This document shows positions 35,932 through 45,314 of a stretch of DNA of 64,000 bases, piece after piece. The notes beneath the pieces were generated by a model. It was not told where the DNA came from and searched no databases. It saw only the letters and a list, made by a program, of their open reading frames with translations. The position numbers and the translations under genes were made by a program. The DNA lies in the NCBI RefSeq assembly GCF_000468015.1, contig NZ_KI260389.1, positions 77,699-141,698 on the forward strand, read 5' to 3'. Source of the DNA: Ruminococcus callidus ATCC 27760. GTDB lineage: Bacteria > Bacillota > Clostridia > Oscillospirales > Ruminococcaceae. Every line of letters begins with the position of its first letter. Position 1 is the first letter of the stretch.

Positions 35932-36294
35932 CTTTATCGGTTATGCGTTCGCTAAACGCTTCCCTTATTACTAAGGGTGTCGGATCAACTCTTAAATGTG
36001 CATAGCTGTTACCACATATACACAAATCTCTGAATTTCCATTTAATAGATTTACAATAGGGTAATATCACCTAAACACTAACTCGCCTGAGCTGTACTCT
36101 ACTAACTTGGTTATCTCAACTGACCTATGATTGAAAACTCATATTTATGTATTTCTACAAATGTCAATTTCTAGCTTTCGATGATCTCTACACACGGTAC
36201 TATAGCACCTTGCTCGGGATTAACCCATAAGTGAACCACATCTCATAGGCATTCCCCGAATTAACAGAGTTTTACTTCAGCCAACTTTCCGTAA
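35932..36294 (-). ncRNA. Group I intron in polymerase gene, no endonuclease ORF
   Basis: The 363-nt intron starts after exon CTTCAGT (36295 is its last T) and ends with G at 35932. P1 forms between exon CTTCAGT and intron GCTGAAG with the required U-G pair. The core contains a P-like AATTCGGGGAATGCC, a Q-like AATCCCGAGCAAG, R-like TGTAGAGATCATCG, and P7 partner TTGATCC (GATCA with TGATC). Near the 3-prime end are P9-type hairpins CCCTTA/TAAGGG and GCGTT/AACGC. Splicing restores SDFS-QQEPK of motif A in frame. Too short for an endonuclease, so mobility would need one in trans. Confidence 0.92.
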
Positions 36295-37656
36295 ACTGAA
36301 GTCTGACGATAAAAGTACATATCCAGGAGTTGCACGGAACATATGCCGAATATCATTATGCTTACTAGGAATGTTCTGCATGTTTGGTGACTTGGATGAC
36401 ATGCGCCCAGTATCAGCTCCTATTGCTCGGAACTCACAATGAATTCTGCTATCCGGAGAAGTTGCATTTGGCAATTTTTCTACAAACGTAGAAATCAAAG
36501 TTACCAAGCTCCGACACTTCAATATCTGATTGACAACCGGAACATTAAATGTACTAAGAATTGATTTATCAGTACCTCTATGTTTTGGATCACCAAGACG
36601 TAATAGGTCATACACAATCCATGTAACATGCTTTGATGAGCATTCATTGAAATCAACGCTTGAATTAAATGGGCATCTGGTATTAGTAACATATTTTGGA
36701 TCATCTATCAATTCCTGAACCATATCACGAAGCTTGCTACGTTCTTTTTCCAGTGTTGGGATATACTTCGCATGCAGCATCTTTGCCATCGACTTTTCCA
36801 GATAAATGCCTCGTCTGTGCATATTCTGACAAATTGCAATCATGGGAAATTCTACATTCCATACCAAATCTGCAATTGCTTCAAATCCATGTTTTTTGCA
36901 CTTTGGATTATCTTTCAGTAAATAGGGCAACTGCCACATAAATAACTCATAGGTAATCTTAGCATCATGTGCAGCGTACAATTTTGCAATTTCAGGACGA
37001 CAATATGGAAACTGTGCAGGCGTAAAGAAATCTCGAAATTTCATCGGATCTCCCTTACCTCGCAATACATATTTACAATACAACCCCTTCAATGAGTTAT
37101 CTTTCTCATTTTCCTTCAGACAGCGCCATGCAGTGATACAATCATAGTAGCAGCTCTTAATAAAATCTACTTTGAGGTCTTTGTAGATCATAGCAAGGTC
37201 GAAATCAGCATTTGCGAAAATCAGTCTTACATCGCTATCTGCTATTCTTTGATATTCTTCTGTCACATCTTCGTATGTAAGCTGATTTGCATACGGTTCA
37301 TCAAAAATAGGTACAATGTGTTTATTTGGAATATAACACTCTACACCACCAGGATAGTATAAAGATGATCCAACAATTGTGTCATTTAACCGATCCAGAC
37401 CTGTAGTTTCTGTATCAATTGCAGCGTAGCCAGTCTTTATAAGTTCTGTAACGTAATCATGTAGCTGTGCTTTTGACGTAATGAGGATAGCATTAGAATC
37501 CTTGAAATACTCTTCCACGTTTCGTGAAATTTCTTCAAGGTCTGATGTGATGCTCTTAGACACTGTTTTCCGTTTTGCTGGAACAGTTAGAGCATTATTG
37601 CTTTTTACAGCTGCCGCTTTTATCTGCGACATCTGAGCAGCATTAAATAGTCCCAT
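36295..37656 (-). CDS. polA: Family A DNA polymerase, first exon (3'-5' exonuclease domain and palm start)
   Basis: I choose ATG 37656 behind AGAGGTGATAA. The exon encodes 454 residues: an N-terminal basic stretch, a DnaQ-type 3'-5' exonuclease with YAAIDTETTGLD (ExoI), NADFDLAMIY (ExoII) and YAAHDAKITYEL (ExoIII). The start of the polymerase domain follows, through TGRMSSKSPNMQNIP and VLLSSDFS (motif A). In the unspliced message the frame would stop after LRKVG at 36277, giving a dead polymerase. The gene is related to SPO1-like and bacterial Pol I types. Confidence 0.9.
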
Positions 37657-37677
37657 GAGATTATCACCTCTATCAAG

Positions 37678-37707
37678 ATGCCCTCTATGAATTCTCAAAG
37701 AGGGCAT
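37678..37707 (-). terminator. Hairpin between ssb and polymerase genes
   Basis: ATGCCCTCT (37678-37686) pairs with AGAGGGCAT (37699-37707), a 9-bp stem without a good T run on the minus strand. It may lower read-through or protect the ssb message. Confidence 0.45.
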
Positions 37708-37738
37708 TTGTCATTTATACGGATTGAATCGGATTAAA

Positions 37739-38461
37739 TTAAAACGGAACATCTGAATCATCGAGTTCCATAACATCAGCCATAGACGAATCAGGTAACT
37801 CACTAAAATCTTCATTAGTCGGAGTGGTTGCTGTATTCTCTCCAGATGATGCATAAGCTCTCGGTACCGGAACATACTCTGGAATGTTACTTGAATCTCC
37901 ATAACTATTTCCAGATGACGCGCTGTCAATCCATGTAGATAGAGTTCCGGCATCTACTTCCTTGCAGATATGTTCGTAATAGTCAGGCATAACTGCCTTG
38001 TTATTAGACAGAATCATATCATACGGCAACGTTGTATTCTTACCGACAACCATGATGATGTATCGGGTAGCCATATCCCCTGCTGCACCGTTTCTGGTGA
38101 TTCGATACACGAACTCAGACGGATTCGGATATCGATCATTTCCAAAAAAGTCCTTATGAACTTGTGGCAGAAACTTCTGTGTACGATCCCAGAACTGAAT
38201 TTCATTTTCTACTACATTGTAAAGCGGAATGAACAACTTTGTCTGTCTACGAATACCTCTACTGCATGCGGGGCATCCTGTACCGCAACAATGCACATAA
38301 CCTGAATAATCTGCACTCTTGATGTAGTGTACATCAGCAATGAGCACATCATTCTTACTCTGATACAGCGGAATCACATCTGCCATATCTCCATCATCGG
38401 CAAGCCGAAACTTACCTGCATATTTTTCTTCTTCATACTGATTTGCTGTCTTAAATCCCAT
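37739..38461 (-). CDS. Single-stranded DNA-binding protein, T4 gp32-like
   Basis: The 240-residue protein has a basic-aromatic core with YVHCCGTGCPAC (His57, Cys59, Cys63, Cys66), the zinc-binding pattern of gp32-type SSB. It includes KLFIPLYNVVENEIQFWDR and NPSEFVYRITRNGAAGD. A Ser/Thr/Pro-rich linker leads to an acidic C-terminal tail ending DDSDVPF, used in the family to contact other replication proteins. It likely coats single strands for the recombinase and polymerase. Confidence 0.85.
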   Translation of the reverse strand: MGFKTANQYEEEKYAGKFRLADDGDMADVIPLYQSKNDVLIADVHYIKSADYSGYVHCCGTGCPACSRGIRRQTKLFIPLYNVVENEIQFWDRTQKFLPQVHKDFFGNDRYPNPSEFVYRITRNGAAGDMATRYIIMVVGKNTTLPYDMILSNNKAVMPDYYEHICKEVDAGTLSTWIDSASSGNSYGDSSNIPEYVPVPRAYASSGENTATTPTNEDFSELPDSSMADVMELDDSDVPF

Positions 38462-38519
38462 TTAGAATTCCTCCAGTTTTATTTCGATATGTTTAATTTG
38501 CAGTCTGACCTCCTGCTAC

Positions 38520-38548
38520 TATATATAACGAGTGAACTGAAATGTCAT
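38520..38548 (-). promoter_or_regulatory. Candidate promoter of ssb
   Basis: On the minus strand ATGACA (38548-38543), 17 bases, TATATA (38525-38520), about 60 bases before the ssb ATG. It lies at the end of the upstream gene. An own promoter would fit the high demand for SSB. Confidence 0.45.
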
Positions 38549-38922
38549 TGAAATCTCTTCTTGTATACTCGAGATTCATGTTGCTTTTCCTGTTTTCTCA
38601 TAGCACCTAAAGCCTCATTTAACTTATTTATAAACCGAATGCCCTCTGGACTGCTTAGCACATCTACGAGAGCTTGACACTCGTACACATAATCCTTGGC
38701 TGCTCGTCTTTTCTTTAAGTTTTCCATCTGCTTTGTGGCTAATCTAGCTCGATCTGCATAATTCAAATCTTCGAGTTCTAGTGCATGATTAAAATCATTT
38801 GTCTTTTTATCATGGATAGAAACAGATTCTTTTGCGTGATCATGCTGTAAAACGGTTTCTCTAAAATAACGCAATACGGATTCAAGATCTGTAGAGTTTT
38901 TATGCTTCACAGTTTTTGCCAT
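38545..38922 (-). CDS. Hypothetical basic helical protein
   Basis: The 125-residue protein is highly charged and helical (YADRARLATKQMENLKKRRA, FINKLNEALGAMRKQEKQ). No motif is recognised. It sits between primase and ssb genes and so may be a replication accessory. Confidence 0.5.
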   Translation of the reverse strand: MAKTVKHKNSTDLESVLRYFRETVLQHDHAKESVSIHDKKTNDFNHALELEDLNYADRARLATKQMENLKKRRAAKDYVYECQALVDVLSSPEGIRFINKLNEALGAMRKQEKQHESRVYKKRFQ

Positions 38923-38941
38923 TATGTTTCACCTCGCAATT

Positions 38942-39937
38942 TTACTCGACGTATAAGTTATCAAACTCATCTTTTGTAAGATCATTTATATCCTTACCAG
39001 CAGGAATATTTGCGTAAGACCATACAATTGCAACGCTATGCAATGCACGTTTTAATTTTTCTGTAGCCTTACGCCCTGCCTCGTCTGGATCAAATGCTAG
39101 AACAAACTCATTTACACCAAGTTCCTTTAACTGTTGAATTTGATATGAGTTTCCAGTTCCAAGCAAAGCAACAGCAGGTTTCTCATACACCCAACATGTT
39201 AGTGCATTGAAACAGCTTTCGCAGACAATAACAGATTTACAATTAGCAGGAAGTTCATATAATCCATATACAGGCTTTGTAACACCTGTTGGGTAATTAA
39301 AAAATTTGCCTGCAATAGATCGACGACAGAAAAATAACGTATGACCGGATTTATCACGAACAGGAAACGTAATGCATGGTGTAGGCTTTTTTCTGCCGGG
39401 AGCAATCCAATTTCCGTCATACCCTATATCAAACTTTTCTATAATAGCATCAGTCAGTTTACGATCATACATATATGGAACAGTATATCGATACTTTGAA
39501 AGTTCTTCTTCTGAAACATAAGTTTGTTCTGTCTTTGAATGTATTTTCAAGTAATCGATAGCGTACTGGTTTACGAGTGATGTTACAGTATCTCCATCCA
39601 GCAAAAAGTCAAATGACGCTAAATCATCATCAAATCCAGGAATGTTTTCTTTCAGCCAGTCTAATCCGGATTTTGAAATATTATGTAATTTCAGAAGATC
39701 TGAAATCATCTCATCCAAAGTGTGTGCATACTGGCATGCAAAACAATGACAAAACCCTGCTGGATAGCGATGACCATTTCTGTACTCATCTGAAATCAGA
39801 ACACCACATGATGGTTTACGTTCCTTACCATCAGAATGAAACGGGCAATATATCTGCATATAGTTACCCACTTTACGGCTTGTCCGGATGAGTTTCATGG
39901 ATTCTAGCTTATCTAAAACGGATATAATATCAAGCAT
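38942..39937 (-). CDS. DnaG-type primase
   Basis: The 331-residue protein has an N-terminal zinc-binding domain (YCPFHSDGKERKPSCG ... FCHCFAC). A Toprim domain follows, with VIVCESCFNALTCW, VALLGTGNSYQIQQL and LAFDPDEAGRKAT. It is shorter than bacterial DnaG because the helicase-binding C-terminal domain is missing. It makes RNA primers for lagging-strand synthesis, working with the DnaB-like helicase encoded just upstream. Confidence 0.85.
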   Translation of the reverse strand: MLDIISVLDKLESMKLIRTSRKVGNYMQIYCPFHSDGKERKPSCGVLISDEYRNGHRYPAGFCHCFACQYAHTLDEMISDLLKLHNISKSGLDWLKENIPGFDDDLASFDFLLDGDTVTSLVNQYAIDYLKIHSKTEQTYVSEEELSKYRYTVPYMYDRKLTDAIIEKFDIGYDGNWIAPGRKKPTPCITFPVRDKSGHTLFFCRRSIAGKFFNYPTGVTKPVYGLYELPANCKSVIVCESCFNALTCWVYEKPAVALLGTGNSYQIQQLKELGVNEFVLAFDPDEAGRKATEKLKRALHSVAIVWSYANIPAGKDINDLTKDEFDNLYVE

Positions 39938-39954
39938 ACTTACACCTCAACTGA

Positions 39955-41286
39955 TTAAAATTCAACATCCTCAGAATCCTCTAATACAATGCTCATATCT
40001 GGTTGATTGACACTTACAGTACCGCTAAGATCAACCTTTGGAGCAATTGTAGCCGGCATAGTATCAGCACTTGGGAGATATTTCATATTGCCAGTATTGA
40101 TATCCCATGCATAGGAAAACTCTGGTTTCTGATTATTTGCATTTCTTGCTTTCTCTAAGCGTATGTCCAGAACATGTTTATCGAATATCTGTCGCATAGC
40201 AAACACCTGAGTAGCAATTCTGGCAGGATGGTCAGATCCTTCGATGTTGTAAATGTTTGGAAACACTTCCCCTTTATCATCCTTGTTGTTTCTGGATTCA
40301 CGATTTGCCTGCATCATAACTACTACAGCACATCCACATTGTTTACTGAGCCGGAACAGATCCGCACATAGATTTTTATACTTGGTGTAATCTTTATCAG
40401 ATTTCTCAGTATCAGACATATATGACAGACCGTCTATGACTAAAAGCTTGATCTTATGTTTTTTCACAAGCTTTTTCAAAAATGGTACATTCACAACTTC
40501 GTCTGGAGCATCTTTGTCCTCCAAAACGTATGCACTAGTTGTCTGTGATGCAAGATCTTTCAAATAAGCATGATATTGCTCTGTATATTGACCTTGAAAC
40601 AGCAGGTTATTTTGAAATTTTCCACGCCATGTATCAAATCGAGTTCCGAGAAAACTAGCCTGCATTTCCGGTGAATAATATAAAACTGGAAATCCATGAC
40701 CTTGTGCAGATTCCATCATTCTTGTGCCAACCCATGACTTACCAGTATTTGTACGAGCAACTAGAATTACAAGTTCCTCTACAGTAGACAAACCACCATA
40801 CATACACTTATCGATTTCGTCAAACCCTGTAGGAATTCGTTCTTGCTGACTATATTCTAAAACTTGATCGCTTCTCTGTTCTGAATCCTTCACCAAATCC
40901 ATTGGTTGAGACGAATCAAGCATAGCCACTCTCTCGCACTGATTTGATAAATACTCCCATGCTTCTGTAACATCAGCAGATCCTAAGTCTTTTAGCTTAT
41001 TAAAAGTTTCGACAAGCATGATGCGTTGCTTGTTTTTATTTATTTCATGGATTAAGTATTCAATCGGTTCATCTACGCGAACTAGTGCAACATCCTCAAA
41101 TTCCGACTGAAATGTGAAAACATCCGGAACCTCTCCGTATTTATCACGATGCCGCATGATAAACTGTATATGTGGTCTGAAGATTGAATAATAGCTTTCG
41201 TCAAATTCACAGAGTTTTTCAACGTCAGATTGTGAATCACAAGTCAAAATTTTCGATATCATTTGCAATTCAATGGAACCATTCAC
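39955..41286 (-). CDS. Replicative DNA helicase, DnaB-like
   Basis: The 443-residue protein has Walker A LVARTNTGKSWVGTRM, Walker B KLLVIDGLSYM, and the H4-like CAVVVMMQANRESRNNKD. An N-terminal helical domain (residues 1-130) precedes the RecA-like motor. It unwinds DNA at the fork. Its start overlaps the stop of the helicase-loader candidate (ATGA type). Confidence 0.88.
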   Translation of the reverse strand: MNGSIELQMISKILTCDSQSDVEKLCEFDESYYSIFRPHIQFIMRHRDKYGEVPDVFTFQSEFEDVALVRVDEPIEYLIHEINKNKQRIMLVETFNKLKDLGSADVTEAWEYLSNQCERVAMLDSSQPMDLVKDSEQRSDQVLEYSQQERIPTGFDEIDKCMYGGLSTVEELVILVARTNTGKSWVGTRMMESAQGHGFPVLYYSPEMQASFLGTRFDTWRGKFQNNLLFQGQYTEQYHAYLKDLASQTTSAYVLEDKDAPDEVVNVPFLKKLVKKHKIKLLVIDGLSYMSDTEKSDKDYTKYKNLCADLFRLSKQCGCAVVVMMQANRESRNNKDDKGEVFPNIYNIEGSDHPARIATQVFAMRQIFDKHVLDIRLEKARNANNQKPEFSYAWDINTGNMKYLPSADTMPATIAPKVDLSGTVSVNQPDMSIVLEDSEDVEF

Positions 41287-41873
41287 GCTGACATCACCGC
41301 CCCTCTAAGCACAGATTGAAGTTTGTTGAAAAACAGACCACTGCCAATCAAACTGTTCACCTTTGGAGATACAATGATGGTTGTCAGATTACTAGCCTGT
41401 CGGTTATGAATTAAATTTAGTAAAGTCTGTGCTTGAAAATCCTTGAACTGCACATAGTCAATATTTGAGATGATTAGGACTTTTGCAGTGCTGGACCATA
41501 TCTGTGCATACTCCAAATCTTCTGGAGTATCTTTTGCTGACCAGCTTTTTTGAATATTGTCCAGATATGACGAAAAGTTCAAATGATACACGTTGCAGTG
41601 TAATCTATTTCCCTTCCAATGCTTGCATATAGCACAGTAGGTAAGCAAGTTGGATGATGCTATAGTGTCATTTGTCTCAACAGTACAAAGCTTATTTTCA
41701 GCATGATCTAGTATCTCACACACTCGATCTAGTATTTTTCGAGATGTGTTATAAACCGAATTTTGCATGTCAATGTGATTTCGCTCTAGCAAGTATGTTG
41801 TTTCTACTAGTGACGGGCATGCTAAGTCACAAACTGGTTCAGTGCAATGAGCACTGAAAATACAAGATCTCAT
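41283..41873 (-). CDS. Helicase-loader candidate lacking a P-loop, N-terminal Cys cluster
   Basis: The 196-residue protein starts MRSCIFSAHCTEPVCDLACP, four cysteines that could bind zinc or iron-sulfur. Another pair occurs at YCAICKHWKGNRLHC. The C-terminal half (KVLIISNIDYVQFKDFQAQT, LTTIIVSPKVNSLI) looks like the Walker B and sensor-1 strands of a DnaC/DnaI-type AAA+ fold, but no GKT/S loop is present. It directly precedes the helicase gene. The loader role is inferred from position and this partial resemblance. Confidence 0.5.
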   Translation of the reverse strand: MRSCIFSAHCTEPVCDLACPSLVETTYLLERNHIDMQNSVYNTSRKILDRVCEILDHAENKLCTVETNDTIASSNLLTYCAICKHWKGNRLHCNVYHLNFSSYLDNIQKSWSAKDTPEDLEYAQIWSSTAKVLIISNIDYVQFKDFQAQTLLNLIHNRQASNLTTIIVSPKVNSLIGSGLFFNKLQSVLRGAVMSA

Positions 41874-42997
41874 TTAGCGTAGTTCACCGCCCTCAGAATT
41901 GGATTTCTAGATTGTTTATACGAAACACGAGATTTTACACATTGAGATGCAAGAGCTAAAGAATCTGCATAGCCATAAGTGGCATATTTTTCGGATTCCA
42001 TGAAAAGCGTCAGAAATGGCTCTAGCGTCCCGTATAACGCCCATTTAGTTTGGGCATGTAATTTGTCACGTTCAAGTAGGAAACGCCGTACAACGTATTC
42101 CTTGATGTATTCCGTGGACTTTGGGATGTACTTGCTGTCTGGAAGCTCATTCCACACCTGCAAAACGTCATGCAGCTCTCCGTTTAGTTCTATATTTTGG
42201 TAGAAGCTTACAAATTTTCCATCAACAACACGCATTAGCTTGTACAGGTGGGGATATCGGATAATGTTATCTCTCACTTCATCATGTGTAAATCCTTCGA
42301 TTGGAAATATAACCCCAAGGTTCTCATCAAAAGCAAGATCACCATATGGCTCATACATAACAGCGGCTCTAGTATGTATACAGCGGTTTGGAAACAGATT
42401 AAGCAAATCGGATGATTTCATTTTCGAGATATCTGTAGTCACTGAGATCTGACTTTGATTTTCTGGAATAACTGGAAGGGATGTATAAATCACATACTCC
42501 TGACCATTTACAACTTCCTGCAACCACGGTTTTGTTACGTCGAATTGTGGAATCATTGGTGGTCGAATATACAGATCTTCTTTCGGTGTCGGTGTTGCTT
42601 GACGCATAGTGCTAGATTTACAAGTCACCATTGATGATGTCGATTCTATTGTTTCCTGGAAATCAATTGAAGAATTGGATTCTACAACATCCCATTCGAT
42701 ATCTGCAAGATTTAAATACAAGCTACCCAACACGTCGAATATGGAGTCGTCCGGAACAACTGGCATAGACTGAAAGGGATCATTCAAATTCCATGATTCT
42801 GGCCAGGTGTCATCAGAAACTGCATAATAACTCGCTGTGTTCAGAGCAGTTATAACTTGGTTTTTGTATTTTATAGAATTCCGAAAGTGGTCAACAACAT
42901 AGGTCACAATCTCAGAATGCTTTGTAGATAAAGCACCTTTACACTTTGCTGGGTACTTGAACTTATCTGGAATCTGTGTGAACTTGATCTTACTCAC
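41870..42997 (-). CDS. Hypothetical protein at the front of the replication operon
   Basis: The 375-residue protein is mostly soluble. It has a Ser/Thr-rich middle (residues 105-140) and a helical C-terminal half (YIKEYVVRRFLLERDKLHAQ). I do not recognise a domain. It overlaps genes on both sides, so it is part of the replication operon and may be an initiator-type or helicase-associated protein. Confidence 0.45.
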   Translation of the reverse strand: MSKIKFTQIPDKFKYPAKCKGALSTKHSEIVTYVVDHFRNSIKYKNQVITALNTASYYAVSDDTWPESWNLNDPFQSMPVVPDDSIFDVLGSLYLNLADIEWDVVESNSSIDFQETIESTSSMVTCKSSTMRQATPTPKEDLYIRPPMIPQFDVTKPWLQEVVNGQEYVIYTSLPVIPENQSQISVTTDISKMKSSDLLNLFPNRCIHTRAAVMYEPYGDLAFDENLGVIFPIEGFTHDEVRDNIIRYPHLYKLMRVVDGKFVSFYQNIELNGELHDVLQVWNELPDSKYIPKSTEYIKEYVVRRFLLERDKLHAQTKWALYGTLEPFLTLFMESEKYATYGYADSLALASQCVKSRVSYKQSRNPILRAVNYAK

Positions 42998-43793
42998 TCA
43001 ACTCTCCTCCAACAACTGAAAACTGATCAAGATACGAAAGATTTGACTCATATTCACCATCGTAGTCATCTAGTTCAGGGATATTTGAATCCATAAGTTT
43101 CTCAGTTATGATATTTTTTCGCAATCCGCACGCCCGAAAGTTTGAATCATACTCAGGTTCACAAAATGAAAGGCAATCCAAACCATAGTCCCACAGGTAG
43201 TCAAAAATCAGCTGAGAAGCAAAATTACCGTATAGTCCTGCGCTGGACTTGGCAATCTGAAATGCATTAAATGGAAGTGCATATCTGCAATCCCCAGATT
43301 TCAAATCAGCTTCAAATTTCTGAAATGCATCATGAAACGCATTAAGTTGCCCATGCTCTAGATAATATCCATAAGAAATTACTAGTGATGGGATTAAATT
43401 CCGATAATACTTGCAGTGGAGTTTTAAATCTCTACCTGTATACTTAGTCAAAATCCGGCTATGAAACCATCTGGAAAGATAATAAGCACACTGAGAAATT
43501 GCTGGAATTGGGATTGGATCATCTCGTAACTGATCTAAAGCTTCGGCATACAGGTAATTGATTTTTGCAAACGATGGCTGTTGCTGTCCTTGTATCGCAG
43601 AAACTGGTTTCCTAGGTGTAGAAAATTTCATTCGCTTGGTTAAAATCTTAACTGTCTCATTGCATGCTTTGATGATATGATTTGTCATATCTTTTGTGGT
43701 GTCATACATGGTTGTTGTTGTTTTGATTTCCTGCTCTTTGGCATAAGCTAATACTCGATCTGCACTCGCAACTGCACTTTCAATTCGTCTCAT
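42990..43793 (-). CDS. Hypothetical protein, first gene of the replication operon
   Basis: The 267-residue protein starts at ATG behind GGGGGAA. It is helical with Tyr-rich segments (YAEALDQLRDDPIPIPAISQ, LHCKYYRNLIPSLVISYGYY). The C-terminus is acidic. As the first gene after a 574-base divergent region that carries iteron-like repeats, it is a candidate origin-binding or regulatory protein. There is no recognisable HTH. Confidence 0.45.
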   Translation of the reverse strand: MRRIESAVASADRVLAYAKEQEIKTTTTMYDTTKDMTNHIIKACNETVKILTKRMKFSTPRKPVSAIQGQQQPSFAKINYLYAEALDQLRDDPIPIPAISQCAYYLSRWFHSRILTKYTGRDLKLHCKYYRNLIPSLVISYGYYLEHGQLNAFHDAFQKFEADLKSGDCRYALPFNAFQIAKSSAGLYGNFASQLIFDYLWDYGLDCLSFCEPEYDSNFRACGLRKNIITEKLMDSNIPELDDYDGEYESNLSYLDQFSVVGGELSE

Positions 43794-44367
43794 AGATATT
43801 CCCCCATATCTGTTTTGTAAATTTGTAGGGCATCACCCTGACATTAAACCATAACGATGAACTCAAAAATTGACCTTCACAAAAAATCTGTTTTGTTCAT
43901 GCTTTAAGGGAATAATTTCCAGCTATAATCCTCTTGAAATTTTATTGAGTTTCATTGTAGAGTTTCATTGTTTTATTGTATTTTATTGTTATATATATAG
44001 TATATACCCTGATCTTTGCACATTATCGTCATTTTGGTTCACCACAAAGTTTACAATTCCATGTTCTTGTACTATGCTCTAAATTGCATATGTAATGCAG
44101 AAATAGCATCTAAACTGCAAATTTTGCACATCGCAATCTTAGGTTTAAAATTACTAAAATATGGATACTAAGAATTATATAATACACATTTCAAAGTGCT
44201 TTGCAGATTTAATTTGGTTTATAAGCCATGCACCATGTATGTAGATTTCAGAAAAATCCATCACCATATTTTCACTTCTTGTGGTGTCCCTCGTTATATG
44301 TTTTAGAAGCAAAAACGCACACTGCGAAACAAAAGTTGATAGTCAAAAATCTGAAAGGAAAATTACA
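43794..44367. promoter_or_regulatory. Divergent AT-rich intergenic region between replication operon and antirepressor
   Basis: This 574-base region separates leftward replication genes from the rightward antirepressor. It holds the 43940-43988 repeat array, a run of TA steps (43988-44006), and no credible gene. Promoters for both directions should lie here, but I could not pick clear -35/-10 pairs. Confidence 0.5.
43940..43988 (+). repeat. Iteron-like array of five TTTYATTG repeats
   Basis: TTTTATTG at 43940, TTTCATTG at 43950 and 43963, and TTTTATTG at 43971 and 43981, spaced 8 to 13 bases, followed by an alternating TA stretch. The array could bind an initiator or a transcription regulator next to a DNA-unwinding element. 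Confidence 0.5.
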
Positions 44368-45141
44368 ATGAAAGAAACTACATATGCGGTTACACATTAC
44401 TCTAATGAGCATTTTGGAGAAGTTCGCACATTGATCATCAATAGCACACCATACTTCTTCACAAAAGATATTGCAACTGCACTCGGATACAGCAACCCAA
44501 GAGAAGCCATGGTCAAGCATGTAGATTGTGGGGATAAGTGCATGGTGAATTGTAATATTGGTGGTGAGATTCAACCCGTGCCAGTCATCAATGAGGGTGG
44601 CTTCTACAGTCTTGTCAACTTCAGTGACTTGTACAGCAGACTTCTATTCAAGCGTTGGATTACGTCAGAAGTACTTCCAGACATTCGAAGTCGTATCCTA
44701 AATGAATCTACAACACCAGATGTAAAATACTTGTACGACATCATCAAATCACAATCAGATACGATTCAGAGCATGACCAGACAATTGGAAACGTGCAAGA
44801 CGTTCAAGTCAGATGCCAAAACGTATGATGCTAAATCTGATAATTCTAAATCGTTTGAACCAATTGGAATTGACGTTTACACATTTACCAGAAAGCTGAG
44901 GGATTACTACGGCGTAACATTTGGGCGTAAGGGCATGTTTGCATGGTTGAGAGAAAACGGATTTCTGTACAGTGACAGAGATCACAGAAATTACCCTACC
45001 GAGAAGTATGCAAATGCAGGGTGGTTTGTCGTAAAGCGTCGGCTTTCAGAAACCGGCTATTTGCTGTACACACAGACACTGATTACTCCACTTGGTGAAA
45101 AACGACTCTTACAAGAACTTGGGGTAGACATTGATGCATGA
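44368..45141 (+). CDS. Antirepressor, Bro-N plus KilAC-type C-terminal domain
   Basis: I choose ATG 44368 behind GAAAGGA (257 residues). The Bro-N domain (residues about 15-110) has YFFTKDIATALGYSNPREAM, GGFYSLVNFSDLY and the typical FKRWITSEVLPDIRS. The C-terminal domain (DVYTFTRKLRDYYGVTFGRK, WLRENGFLYSDRD) is KilAC/ANT-like. Such proteins inactivate phage repressors. It is the first plus-strand gene after the replication operon. A second, interrupted copy of this architecture is at 57069. Confidence 0.85.
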   Translation: MKETTYAVTHYSNEHFGEVRTLIINSTPYFFTKDIATALGYSNPREAMVKHVDCGDKCMVNCNIGGEIQPVPVINEGGFYSLVNFSDLYSRLLFKRWITSEVLPDIRSRILNESTTPDVKYLYDIIKSQSDTIQSMTRQLETCKTFKSDAKTYDAKSDNSKSFEPIGIDVYTFTRKLRDYYGVTFGRKGMFAWLRENGFLYSDRDHRNYPTEKYANAGWFVVKRRLSETGYLLYTQTLITPLGEKRLLQELGVDIDA

Positions 45142-45262
45142 CTTGTTGAATCATTGATAATTACCCCTACTTACTATAATGATTGCAAAAAGCTATTTTT
45201 CATGCTAATAGATTTCCGGTCTATTAGTAGGCACTAAAACATGGCAGGAGTTAATATTAAAA

Positions 45263-45298
45263 CAAAAAAAAGACCACCCTCTAGATGAGGATAGTCTT
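45263..45298 (-). terminator. Minus-strand terminator-like hairpin upstream of lipoprotein
   Basis: AAGACYA-type stem 45270-45298 with two mismatches, followed on the minus strand by eight Ts. It could stop antisense transcription from the cargo operon or act as a leader hairpin of the lipoprotein message. Confidence 0.5.
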
Positions 45299-45314
45299 GT
45301 TAGGATGCGATATT

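Noticed and set aside
35849-36070. Small protein gene inside the polymerase intron (73 codons)
   Set aside because: It spans the 3-prime splice site and core intron structure, has no endonuclease motif and no ribosome site.
45241-45288. 15-codon frame upstream of the lipoprotein as a leader peptide
   Set aside because: No ribosome site; the sequence is mostly determined by the hairpin and A-rich tract.
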